Assembly: GCF_030408455.1 (NCBI RefSeq)
Contig: NZ_CP046977.1
Coordinates: forward strand, 2,418,001-2,482,000
DNA length: 64,000 bases
DNA from: Corynebacterium atrinae
GTDB taxonomy: Bacteria; Actinomycetota; Actinomycetes; Mycobacteriales; Mycobacteriaceae
Reading direction: 5' to 3'
The position numbers and the translations under genes are program-made. Position 1 is the first letter of the stretch. Each line of letters begins with the position of its first letter. The notes under the pieces are model-generated. The model did no database searches. It worked only from the letters and a program-made list of their open reading frames with translations, and was not told the origin of the DNA. Below, one piece after another: positions 54,504 through 63,095 of the stretch.

Positions 54504-55079
54504 TTAGAAGCTGAGCTTGGCTACGGCGTCGGCGATCTTGCGAGAGCATTCGTCGAGCGAGTCGGCCCAACCGGAGGCGGTGGCCTCATCAGCGTGATCA
54601 GAAATCTGCTTGAGCAAGGTGACGGGCACGCCGAAGTGCAGAGCTACCGCCGCGATGGCGTAGCCCTCCATGTCAACGAGTTCGGCGCGGGCGGCGAGGG
54701 CTTCTTTCTTGGCGGAGTCATTGACAAAGGTGTCGCCCGTGGCCAGGGAGGCGACTGGGAAAAGCCCGGAAGCCGCGGGCTCAATGACGTCGGGGCTGAA
54801 TCGCTCGGCAACGCCGGGGACGACATCGGAGTCGAAGTCGTGCTTGAACACCGACGTGATTTCGTACACCCCATCGCCCAGCTCCGGGCGCAGCGCCCCG
54901 GCGGTACCAACGTTGATAATCCGGGAGGGCAGCTCGCCGGCGGCGCGGGCCGCAGCCAGGTACTCGGTGAGAGAGATAGCTGCGGCCAGGGTGCCGATAC
55001 CGGTGATGAGCAACGTGGTGCCCTCGGGGAGCTGGGTGACTTCACCGGGAACTGCGGCGACGAAGAGGGGTTGATTCAT
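54504..55079 (-). CDS. Nucleosidase (MTA/SAH nucleosidase/phosphorylase superfamily)
   Basis: 191 residues from the ATG at 55079. The fold's markers are LLITGIGTLAAAISL, INVGTAGALRPELGDGVYEI, VASLATGDTFVND, VDMEGYAIAAVALHFGVPVTLLKQISDHAD with the catalytic Asp. It would split the N-glycosidic bond of a purine nucleoside or its thio/homocysteine derivative; which one is open. Confidence 0.85.
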   Translation of the reverse strand: MNQPLFVAAVPGEVTQLPEGTTLLITGIGTLAAAISLTEYLAAARAAGELPSRIINVGTAGALRPELGDGVYEITSVFKHDFDSDVVPGVAERFSPDVIEPAASGLFPVASLATGDTFVNDSAKKEALAARAELVDMEGYAIAAVALHFGVPVTLLKQISDHADEATASGWADSLDECSRKIADAVAKLSF

Positions 55080-55098
55080 GCTTTCAGAGCATAGCCGC

Positions 55099-56475
55099 TC
55101 ACCCCAATTGGTCTGCGACGCTGAACTTACCTCCGTTGGCCTCGAACTCGGCGAGGGCGGCCGCGGCGAGGGCATCATCGCCGAGGACGTCGACGGCGAC
55201 CTGCGCCAGGCCAGTGGCAGAATCGACTGCGGCGCGGCTGGCTTCGGGCGAACAGGCCCACTCCGCGAATGCCGCCGTGTGCAAGGCGACATCCGGTGGG
55301 GAGACCTTGACCATTGGGTGGATCCCCGGAACGAGTTGGGACACATTGCCGAAGTCGGTGGACGCGGCCAAAGAGTCGGGCACTACCCCGGCGGGTGCCG
55401 CGGTCCGGCCGCGCAGCGCCTGGGTGTGGGTCCAGCGCCCAAGGAGGGTCTCATTATTGCGAATCGGCAGGGTGGCGGGGTGGATGTCCCACCTCTTCTC
55501 CACGGTGCACCCGGTCATGAGCGCGGCGCCGTCGAGGATATTGCCCACGCGTGCGGAGAGATCAACGAGTGAATCAGTGAGTAGGGAACGGACGTAGATG
55601 TTTAGCGCGGCCTTCTCCGGGATGACGGAGGGACGGTGCCCGCCGTCGGTAATGACGGAGTGCAGGCGATCGCTCGGCGCCATTTGCTGCCGCAGCAATC
55701 CCATCGCCTGGTAGGCAAGGGTGGCGGCATCGAGTGCATTGCGGCCCATGAACGGCTGCGAGCTGGCGTGCGCGGCCACCCCATGGAACGTCGCCTCCAG
55801 GGTGCGGCGGCCGAGCCAGTAGTGGCTAGAAATGTCGTAGCCGAAAGGGTGGATCATGATGGCCACGTCGATCCCATCGAGCATGCCGCCGCGGATCATG
55901 TATTCCTTGCCGGAATGTCCCTCCTCCGCGGGCGTTCCCAGGAAAACGATGCGCCCGCCGAGGCTCGATTCGCGCAGAGCGTCGACGGCTGCCAGGAAGG
56001 CACCGACGCCGGCGGCGGCGATGATGTTATGCCCGCAGGCATGCCCGATGCCCGGCAGGGCATCGTATTCCGCCAGGATGGCGACGGTGCGGTGGCGGGC
56101 GGGGTCGTAGCCCGGGGCGTCGTAAAGCGTGCGCAGCGAGGTATCAACTCCGTGCACGCCACGCTCCACGGCGAAGCCCTTGGCTTCGAGCAGCTCGGCG
56201 ATGGTCCGCTGAGCGTGGACCTCCTCGAACGCCACCTCCGGATGGGCATGGAGGTTCTGCAGGAGGGCGGTCAGTTCCGGTTCCAGCGCTTCCGCGCTTG
56301 TCGACGCCGTCGCCCACACCGTTTCCTGTCCCGGATAGGCGTCCAGAGACACCGGCAAACCGGTGTCGGATTCTTCAACTTCCCTCATGCGGGCCTCAAT
56401 GCCGGCGCTGGCGTGGTCAAGGAAAGCGGTCGAAGGGGTCGTGCGGTCTGGCTCGTTCATAGGGGAAATTTTCAT
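55099..56475 (-). CDS. M20-family amidohydrolase (AbgB/aminobenzoyl-glutamate hydrolase-like)
   Basis: 458 residues (a second ATG at 56460 is possible). Metal site residues are in AEYDALPGIGHACGHNIIAA, GTPAEEGHSGKEYM, and the later HTQALRGRT; dimerisation domain GVAAHASSQPFMGRNALDAA. The neighbouring AbgT-type carrier suggests use of p-aminobenzoyl-glutamate or related amides. It follows the carrier gene on the same strand with 5 nt between them. Confidence 0.88.
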   Translation of the reverse strand: MKISPMNEPDRTTPSTAFLDHASAGIEARMREVEESDTGLPVSLDAYPGQETVWATASTSAEALEPELTALLQNLHAHPEVAFEEVHAQRTIAELLEAKGFAVERGVHGVDTSLRTLYDAPGYDPARHRTVAILAEYDALPGIGHACGHNIIAAAGVGAFLAAVDALRESSLGGRIVFLGTPAEEGHSGKEYMIRGGMLDGIDVAIMIHPFGYDISSHYWLGRRTLEATFHGVAAHASSQPFMGRNALDAATLAYQAMGLLRQQMAPSDRLHSVITDGGHRPSVIPEKAALNIYVRSLLTDSLVDLSARVGNILDGAALMTGCTVEKRWDIHPATLPIRNNETLLGRWTHTQALRGRTAAPAGVVPDSLAASTDFGNVSQLVPGIHPMVKVSPPDVALHTAAFAEWACSPEASRAAVDSATGLAQVAVDVLGDDALAAAALAEFEANGGKFSVADQLG

Positions 56476-56480
56476 ACCTT

Positions 56481-58094
56481 TTATTGGAGGAAGATCTGGG
56501 CACCGGGGCCAAGGGGCAGGTCGGCAAAGTACCAGATGGCGAGCAGGGTGGCCCAGGAGAGCCAGAACGGAATGACGAAGGGCACGAGACGGGACATGAG
56601 CGTGCCCAATCCGGCATTCGGTTCGTAACGGCGCAGCAGCCCCAGGATGACAATCATGTACGGGTTCAGCGGGGTGATCACCTGGGTCGCGGAGTCACCG
56701 ACGCGGAAAGCTGCCTGGGTGAAGGCGGGCTCGAAGCCGATGAGCGCGAACATGGGCACGAAGACCGCCGCCATGAGCGTCCACATGGCGGAGCCGGAGA
56801 TGATGAGCAGGTTGAGCAGCGAGGCGAGGACGATGAAAGCGAGGATGGCGCCGAAACCGGTGAGCCCGATCGATTCGAGGAAGGCCGCACCCTTGACGGC
56901 GGTGTACGTGCCGATGCCGGTCCAGGCGAAGAGGGCGACGAACTGGCCGAGGATGAACGCCAGCACAAGGAAACCCATCATGTCCTTGAGCGCGAGGCCC
57001 ATCATCTTCACGATGTCCGATACCGATTTCACGGTGCCCACGTAGAGGCCGTAGACGATGCCCATGACCATGAAGTAGGAGAAGACAATGAACACGATCG
57101 ACTGCAGGAGCGGGGACTGCGGCAGGAAGTTGCCGGCGTCATTGCGCCAGGGGGAGCTAGGCATGAGGAAGGCCCAGAGGAACACGATCGTGAGGGCGAC
57201 GGCGGCCAAGAGGGAGGCGACGAGGCCGCGGTTTTCCTCGCTGGTCAAGGTGGCGGAGAGCTCGTTGCCTTCGGCATCGCGATCGCCGCGCTGGGAAGCA
57301 TCCTCGTCGCTGAGGGTCTCCTCCGTGGGCACGCCCTGACGCACCATGCGCGGCTCGAGGACCTTATCGGTGATGAAACCGGCGAGCAGGCCCAGGACAA
57401 TCGCGGAGGCGATGTTGAAGTAGTAGTTCGAGACCGGGTTGACCTCGGTGGTGGCCAGGCCGGGCAGGGTAGCCATGACGGCGTTGGTGATGCCAGCGAA
57501 GAGGGCATCGAGGCTGGTCGGGAACAATGCGGTGGAGTAGCCCGCGCCAACGGCGGCAAAGCCACCTAGTAGGCCGGCGACCGGGTGGCGGCCCGCCGCC
57601 TTGAACACCATGGCGGCCAGTGGCGGGACGACGACGAAGGCGGCGTCGGCCATGATCGAGGCGGTGACACCCACGATGCCGACGGCGTAGGGCAGGATCC
57701 AGCGCTTAGCCGAGCCGAAGAGCTTGCGGATCAGCGCCGAGAGCATGCCCGAGCGCTCGGCCACTCCCGTGGCCAACAGGATCGGGAGCACGGTGACCAG
57801 GGGCGGGAAGCCGATGTAGTTGGAACCCATCGTGGTGGTCAGCCAGGTCATTCCCTCGCCGGTAAACAGGCCGCGGATGGTGAGTTCATCTTCCGAACCA
57901 GGCACGGGAACGCTGATGTCCTGGACCGCCATGATGGTGGAGGCCACGCCCGTGATGAGGAAGAGGATGAGGAAGAGGGTAAAAGGCTCGGGCAGCTTGT
58001 TGCCCACGTACTCAATTCCGTTGAGGAGCCGGTCCCCTAAGCCGCCCTTCTTCTCTTTCTGCTGTTCACGGTCTTTCTCTGCGGTATTACTCAT
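56481..58094 (-). CDS. abgT: AbgT-family transporter
   Basis: 537 residues from the ATG at 58094 (MSNTAEKDREQQ). Polar N-terminus, then about eleven membrane parts with GFPPLVTVLPILLATGVAERSGML, MADAAFVVVPPLAAMVFKAAGRHP, and GDSATQVITPLNPYMIVILGLLRRYEP. AbgT proteins import p-aminobenzoyl-glutamate or export sulfonamides. The paired M20 hydrolase favours uptake. Confidence 0.92.
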   Translation of the reverse strand: MSNTAEKDREQQKEKKGGLGDRLLNGIEYVGNKLPEPFTLFLILFLITGVASTIMAVQDISVPVPGSEDELTIRGLFTGEGMTWLTTTMGSNYIGFPPLVTVLPILLATGVAERSGMLSALIRKLFGSAKRWILPYAVGIVGVTASIMADAAFVVVPPLAAMVFKAAGRHPVAGLLGGFAAVGAGYSTALFPTSLDALFAGITNAVMATLPGLATTEVNPVSNYYFNIASAIVLGLLAGFITDKVLEPRMVRQGVPTEETLSDEDASQRGDRDAEGNELSATLTSEENRGLVASLLAAVALTIVFLWAFLMPSSPWRNDAGNFLPQSPLLQSIVFIVFSYFMVMGIVYGLYVGTVKSVSDIVKMMGLALKDMMGFLVLAFILGQFVALFAWTGIGTYTAVKGAAFLESIGLTGFGAILAFIVLASLLNLLIISGSAMWTLMAAVFVPMFALIGFEPAFTQAAFRVGDSATQVITPLNPYMIVILGLLRRYEPNAGLGTLMSRLVPFVIPFWLSWATLLAIWYFADLPLGPGAQIFLQ

Positions 58095-58231
58095 AAGCTC
58101 ACATCCTTGGCAGTGACTCATCACAGGGAGTAGGGATTCCCTTACTGTTCCATAGATCACACTCGAATGAGGCGAGAAGCATTCATTTTTGATTATTTCC
58201 CCCCATGCCAACCTGAGGGTGTGAGGTGGAT

Positions 58232-59158
58232 TTAAACTCTCACGGTCTCACTGCTGGGATGCTCCTTCACGCCCGTAACCACCGCCGCGTCGAGCTGATT
58301 TCGGCGGGCCCGCTGCACACCCACTCCCGTCAAGGCCAGGCCGAGGACCAGGGTGACCGCTTGGAGTGACCACACCAGCGGCTGCGTCGCGGAGAGGAAA
58401 TTTAGCACCACCGGCAGGTTAAGCAGCAACAGCAGCGTGCCCACGATCCCGCCCAGTGCGACCGGGTTGAGGCGGGTAACCAACCAGGCCGCCAGTGGGG
58501 CCGCGATGGTGCCGCCGATGAGGAGGGCGAGCACGGCCGGGAAATTGGCCACGAGTTCCTCCCACAGGCCCAACACGAAGCCGAGGGTCGCCCCCAGGGT
58601 GACCAGGAACTCCGCGGTGTTGACGGTGCCCACGACCCGGCGCGGCTCCGTCCGCCCGAGCGAGAGCAGCGTCGAGGTGGTCACCGGCCCCCAACCGCCC
58701 CCGCCGGAGGCATCGATAAAGCCGCCGAACAAGCCCAGACCGCCGAGGAAGCCGGTGCAGTGGGGTTGGGCGTTGACGGAGTGGCGGACCCGGCCGCGGG
58801 AGAAGCGCCAGATGAGGTTGAACCCAATTGCGGCAAGGATGGCCGCGGTGAGGGGACGCGCGGCATCGGTGGACAGGGAGGATAGGACGGTGGCACCGGC
58901 GAAGGCTCCCAGGGCGCCGGGGATGGCGAGGCGGAAGACCACCCGCCAATCAACGTTGCCGAAGCGCCAGTGGCTGACGCCAGAGACGAACGTCGTGCCC
59001 AGTTCGGCGACGTGCACGACCGCGGAGGCCTGCGCGGGGCCGAGCCCGGCGAGGAGGATGAGGATGGTGGTGGAGGTCGCGCCGAAGCCCATGCCGAGGC
59101 CCCCGTCGACAAGCTGGGCAGCGAGGCCTGCCAGGGCGATGAGGATGAGCGTTTTCAT
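58232..59158 (-). CDS. cysZ: TSUP-family sulfate permease CysZ
   Basis: 308 residues from the ATG at 59158. Eight membrane segments, repeats QLVDGGLGMGFGATSTT and FIDASGGGGWGPVTTSTLL typical of TauE/TSUP. Last gene of the cys operon; in C. glutamicum the protein in this position is the sulfate importer. This CysZ is unrelated to the E. coli protein of the same name. Confidence 0.9.
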   Translation of the reverse strand: MKTLILIALAGLAAQLVDGGLGMGFGATSTTILILLAGLGPAQASAVVHVAELGTTFVSGVSHWRFGNVDWRVVFRLAIPGALGAFAGATVLSSLSTDAARPLTAAILAAIGFNLIWRFSRGRVRHSVNAQPHCTGFLGGLGLFGGFIDASGGGGWGPVTTSTLLSLGRTEPRRVVGTVNTAEFLVTLGATLGFVLGLWEELVANFPAVLALLIGGTIAAPLAAWLVTRLNPVALGGIVGTLLLLLNLPVVLNFLSATQPLVWSLQAVTLVLGLALTGVGVQRARRNQLDAAVVTGVKEHPSSETVRV

Positions 59159-59166
59159 GGGATTCC

Positions 59167-59886
59167 TTAGACGGCCGGAAGGGGAAGCGCGGCTTGGTAG
59201 CGGGCGGCGACGACTGCCGCGAGGTCGATGCTCAGCGGCGGGGAGGAGGTGAACCGGGCCCCGGTAGCGGCGGCGATGCGAGGGAGCTGTTCGCGGAGGC
59301 GGTCGAGCAGCAGGCCGTCGGTAACGAACAGGGGAAGCACGTGTACCGCCCGACGTCCCATGGCCGCCTCGATGACGCCCGCTCCCCCGCTGCCAGCCGG
59401 GCCGGTGGCCGGGACCACGCAAACGGAGTGCCCGGACAGCTCCGCCACGCGGGCACCCAGCTCAACGAGCCGCCCGTGCGCTGCTGGATCAGTCGTGCCC
59501 ACCGGGTAGAGCACGACGTGGGCACCGGTGGGTGCATCGAGGGCCACGCGCTGGGAGAGCACACCGGCGACCTCCTCACCGGTACCCAGGCCGGGGGCAA
59601 CGTGGAGGGCGAGCCCGCTCACCTCCGCGGCGACGGACACGACCGCGGGCACGTCGTGCCGCGCGTGGAACGCATCGGTGAACAGCAAGGGCACGACGAC
59701 CGCTTCCCGATGCCCGGCGGCGGCCAGCTGGAGGGCAACATCCGGGAGGGTGGGCTCGGTGAAGTCGAGGTGAGCGTCGAAGGCGGGGGCGTCGATAAGC
59801 TGCCCGGCAGCCCGGGTGAGACGGCGGATACCGCCGCTCGCGCTAGGGTGGCGCGAGCCGTGGGAGAGGGTGATCAGCGCGGTCAT
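59167..59886 (-). CDS. cysY: Sirohydrochlorin ferrochelatase-like protein CysY
   Basis: 239 residues with two CbiX/CbiK-type half domains: ITLSHGSRHPSASGGI at the start (metal-site His) and VVPLLFTDAFHARHDVP in the middle, then VHVLPLFVTDGLLLDRL. It inserts iron to make sirohaem, the cofactor of CysI. Overlaps cysN by 4 nt (ATGA). Confidence 0.9.
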   Translation of the reverse strand: MTALITLSHGSRHPSASGGIRRLTRAAGQLIDAPAFDAHLDFTEPTLPDVALQLAAAGHREAVVVPLLFTDAFHARHDVPAVVSVAAEVSGLALHVAPGLGTGEEVAGVLSQRVALDAPTGAHVVLYPVGTTDPAAHGRLVELGARVAELSGHSVCVVPATGPAGSGGAGVIEAAMGRRAVHVLPLFVTDGLLLDRLREQLPRIAAATGARFTSSPPLSIDLAAVVAARYQAALPLPAV

Positions 59887-61160
59887 GGCTGCCTCCTGAG
59901 CCGGGTGCCCACGAGGCCGGCGGCCAGGGTGGCGCCGTTGGCGGGGTCGATGAGCAGGAAACTGCCGATGGCCCCGCGTGCGGCGTAGCCATCAATGGGC
60001 AGCTCAGCGGCTGTCTCGACGCTGAGGTGGGCGATGTCGTTGAGCTGGAAGGACTCCGGAGCATCAACATCTGCCACTTCGTCGATGTCCAGCAGCCGGT
60101 CGAGGGAGGCGATGCGGCCGCGCACGAGCGAGGTGCCGTAGCGGACCTTCACCGGGGCCCCGGCGCGCAGCGGCTTGTCGGTCAACCCGACGACGGTGGC
60201 CGCGAAGTGGCGCACTTCTGCGGGGCGCTCGGCACCGGAGATGAGGTCGCCTCGGGCGAGGTCGACGTCGTCGGCGAGCAGGAGGGTGACCGAGTCCCCC
60301 GCCACGGCCTCTTCGACCGCGCCATCAGGGGAATCGATGCCAATGACCTCGCTCGACCGGCCGTGGGGCAGGCTCACCGTCGAGCCCACGCGGACCGATC
60401 CGGATTCGACGCGCCCGGCGTAGCCGCGGTAGTCGCTGGCGTGCTCGCGGATGACCCATTGGATGGGGAAACGCAGGTCGAGCTCGTGCGCCCGGCCGCG
60501 AGTCACCTCCACCTCTTCGAGCAGGGACAGCACGGTCGGTCCGGTGTACCAGGGCATCGCGGTGGATTTCTCGGCCACGTTGTCGCCCCGCAGCGCGGAG
60601 ATGGGCACGACGTGGGTATCGGCCACTCCGAGGCGATCGGCCGCCGCGGAAAACGATGCCTCGATGTCCCGGAACACGGACTCGGAGTAGTCGACCAGAT
60701 CTATCTTGTTCACCGCCAAAATGACGGTGCGAACACCGAGCAGGGCGGCCACTGTCAGGTGGCGGACGGTCTGCTCGACGACGCCATGGCGGGCGTCGAC
60801 AAGCAGGACCACCACCTGGGACGTCGACATGCCGGTGACCGTGTTGCGGGTGTACTGCACGTGGCCGGGCGTGTCGGCGAGGATGAACGTGCGCTGGTCA
60901 GTGGCGAAGTAGCGGTAGGCGACGTCGATGGTGATGCCCTGCTCGCGTTCGGCGCGGAGGCCGTCGACCAGCAAGGACAGGTCGATGCCGTCGAAACCGC
61001 GATCGGCGGAGGTGGCCTCGACGGAGGCGAGCTGGTCGGCCAGGACGGACTTCGTGTCGTGAAGGAGGCGGCCGACGAAGGTGGACTTTCCGTCGTCGAC
61101 GGAGCCGGCGGTGCACAGGCGCAGGGTTTCGCGGGTGGCGATGAGGGTGGAGGCGTTCAT
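59883..61160 (-). CDS. cysN: Sulfate adenylyltransferase subunit 1 (GTPase) CysN
   Basis: 425 residues, EF-Tu-like: P-loop AGSVDDGKSTFVGRLLHDTK, switch II DTPGHVQYTRN, NKIDLVD and a C-terminal double barrel. It couples GTP hydrolysis to APS formation by CysD. It ends without a CysC kinase domain, consistent with direct APS reduction. Its start shares one base with the cysD stop (TGATG). Confidence 0.96.
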   Translation of the reverse strand: MNASTLIATRETLRLCTAGSVDDGKSTFVGRLLHDTKSVLADQLASVEATSADRGFDGIDLSLLVDGLRAEREQGITIDVAYRYFATDQRTFILADTPGHVQYTRNTVTGMSTSQVVVLLVDARHGVVEQTVRHLTVAALLGVRTVILAVNKIDLVDYSESVFRDIEASFSAAADRLGVADTHVVPISALRGDNVAEKSTAMPWYTGPTVLSLLEEVEVTRGRAHELDLRFPIQWVIREHASDYRGYAGRVESGSVRVGSTVSLPHGRSSEVIGIDSPDGAVEEAVAGDSVTLLLADDVDLARGDLISGAERPAEVRHFAATVVGLTDKPLRAGAPVKVRYGTSLVRGRIASLDRLLDIDEVADVDAPESFQLNDIAHLSVETAAELPIDGYAARGAIGSFLLIDPANGATLAAGLVGTRLRRQP

Positions 61161-62077
61161 CAGAAGTATCCCTCTTTCTTGCGGTCTTCCATGGCGGATT
61201 CGCTGAGGCGGTCATCGGCCCGCGTGGCGCCGCGCTCAGTGAGGGTGGAGGTGGCGATCTCGGCGAGGATCTCATCGATCGTGGTGGCGACGGATTCGAT
61301 CGCGCCGGTGCAGGACATGTCGCCGACCGTGCGGTAGCGGACCCGGCGGGTTTCCACCTCTTCGCCGCGCCGCGGGCCACCCCACGGCCCCGGGGTCAGC
61401 CACATGCCATCGCGCTGGAATACCTCCCGCTCGTGGGCGAAATAGATCGACGGCAGCTCAATGTTGCGGGCACCGATGTACTCCCACACGTCCGCTTCGG
61501 TCCAATTGGAGATGGGGAACACGCGGATGTTCTCGCCGGGCAGCTTCGCCCCGTTGTAGAGGCTCCACAGCTCAGGGCGTTGGCGGCGCGGGTCCCAGCC
61601 GCCGAAGGAATCCCGCACGGAGAACACGCGCTCCTTGGCGCGGGCGCGCTCCTCGTCGCGGCGGGCACCACCGAGGACGGCGTCGTAGCCGCGCTCGGCG
61701 ATGGTCTGCACCAGGGGAACGGTCTGCAGCGGGTTGCGGGTACCGTCCGGGCGTTCGTGCAGGTCACCGCGGTCGATCCAGTCCTGGACGTGCGCGACCC
61801 GCAGCCGCGCCCCGGTCTGCTCGACGAGGCGATCGCGGAAGGAAATGACCTCGGGGAAGTTGTGGCCCGTATCCACGTGCAGCAATTCCAACGGCACGGC
61901 GGCGGGGGCGAACGCGCGGCGGGCGAGCTCCAGCACCACGCAGGAGTCTTTGCCGCCGGAGAACAGCAGGCCGATCTTGTCGAACTGGCCGGCCACCTCC
62001 CGGAGGATGTGGATGGACTCGTTTTCCAAGTCCTTGAGGTGAGGGGAAAGTCTTTGGGTGGCAATCGCAGTGGTCAT
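61160..62077 (-). CDS. cysD: Sulfate adenylyltransferase subunit 2 CysD
   Basis: 305 residues from the ATG at 62077, which overlaps the cysH stop (ATGA). PP-loop LLFSGGKDSCVVLELARRAF, HVDTGHNFPEV, GARRDEERARAKERVFS and VFPISNWTEADVWEYI. Makes adenylyl sulfate from ATP and sulfate. Confidence 0.97.
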   Translation of the reverse strand: MTTAIATQRLSPHLKDLENESIHILREVAGQFDKIGLLFSGGKDSCVVLELARRAFAPAAVPLELLHVDTGHNFPEVISFRDRLVEQTGARLRVAHVQDWIDRGDLHERPDGTRNPLQTVPLVQTIAERGYDAVLGGARRDEERARAKERVFSVRDSFGGWDPRRQRPELWSLYNGAKLPGENIRVFPISNWTEADVWEYIGARNIELPSIYFAHEREVFQRDGMWLTPGPWGGPRRGEEVETRRVRYRTVGDMSCTGAIESVATTIDEILAEIATSTLTERGATRADDRLSESAMEDRKKEGYF

Positions 62078-62838
62078 GTGTGCAATCCGCATTCTGTTTT
62101 GGCGTTGCCAGCCCAGCGGCCGGCCCGGGGGTCATCGCCATCGGCGACGGGAAGGGTGCAGGTGGCGCACCCAATGGAGGGGTAGCCCTGCGTGGTCAGG
62201 GGATGCCGGATGAGGTCGTTGTCCGCGATGAAGGCGTCGGTGTCCTCCAGCGACCACGTGATGATCGGGGAGATCTTCAGCCGCCCCGTGGCATCGAGGC
62301 TCAGCGCCGGAGCCTGCGCGCGGGTCGGCCCGTCGGCGCGCCGCAACCCGGTCACCCACCCCGCATAGGGGCTCAGGCTCACGGCCAGCGGCTCGACCTT
62401 GCGCATCCGGCAACACGCCGCCGGGTCGCGCCCGTACAACGCCACCCCATAGGTGGCATCCTGCTCAGCGCGGGTAAGCACCGGCCGGACTCGCACAAGT
62501 CGCTGTGGGTAGTGCTTATCGACGCCGTCCGCTACCGCCAGCGTCTGCTCAAAGTGGTAACCGGTATCAAGGAAAAGGAAGTCTGCCTGCGGCAGATGCC
62601 GCGCGGCCAACTCCGCGAGCACGGTGTTCTCCATGGACACGGTCACCGCGACCGCGCCGGGAACGTGCTCAGCGGCCCAGGCGAGGATGGTTTCGGCGGG
62701 CGCGTTGTTGAGGTCCTCGGCGAAGGTGTCGACGAGCTCGGCATTGCGCTGAGCCGTCTCCGGATCGAGTGGTTCGGTGGTGTGCGGGCCGGGTGGGCTG
62801 ACTTGGGGGTCGCGCGTGGCGGCGGAGAGTAGGTTCAT
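62074..62838 (-). CDS. cysH: Adenylyl-sulfate (APS) reductase CysH
   Basis: 254 residues from the ATG at 62838. Core motifs are VSMENTVLAELA, FLFLDTGYHFEQT, and the C-terminal KTECGLHT with the catalytic Cys. The paired CC (AACCRMRK) and CxxC (IGCATCTL) are the 4Fe-4S ligands that mark APS-type reductases over PAPS-type. Reduces APS to sulfite. Overlaps cysX and cysD by 4 nt each. Confidence 0.96.
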   Translation of the reverse strand: MNLLSAATRDPQVSPPGPHTTEPLDPETAQRNAELVDTFAEDLNNAPAETILAWAAEHVPGAVAVTVSMENTVLAELAARHLPQADFLFLDTGYHFEQTLAVADGVDKHYPQRLVRVRPVLTRAEQDATYGVALYGRDPAACCRMRKVEPLAVSLSPYAGWVTGLRRADGPTRAQAPALSLDATGRLKISPIITWSLEDTDAFIADNDLIRHPLTTQGYPSIGCATCTLPVADGDDPRAGRWAGNAKTECGLHT

Positions 62839-63095
62839 TGGGCAACTCCCACTGGGGTGAGCTGGATTCCGTGTCGGTGAAGTGATTCTTGGATGGCTTG
62901 GTTGGTGGAGCGGGCTGGTGCCGGGCGCTGCTGGGGTTCGTCCTGGCCGTGGTAGCGCACCGAAAACACGCGCGTGCAATCGGAGCAAGACCAGGCGAAG
63001 TCGTCCTCGACCGCAGGGAAGAGGATTTCACCAGCTCAATAAGGGCAGAACAGCGGGTGGTTGCGATTCGGATTGGGCTTACGGCGGAAACTCAC
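62835..63095 (-). CDS. cysX: CysX small electron-carrier-like protein with in-frame TGA
   Basis: An 87-codon frame fills the cysI-cysH gap exactly: the GTG start overlaps the cysI stop (GTGA) and its TGA overlaps the cysH ATG. It reads MSFRRKPNPNRNHPLFCPY, then TGA at codon 20 (63036-63038), then AGEILFP, and later WSCSDCTRVFSVRYHGQDE. The TGA replaces the expected second Cys of a CPYC motif that pairs with C37-x-x-C40. In C. glutamicum cysX encodes a small ferredoxin-like protein thought to pass electrons to CysI. Either the codon is read as selenocysteine or the gene has a nonsense mutation. Confidence 0.8.

Noticed and set aside
60027..61337. 436-residue ORF opposite cysN
   Set aside because: Shadow of cysN/cysD; Gly/Val/Asp-rich repeats typical of reverse-frame translation.
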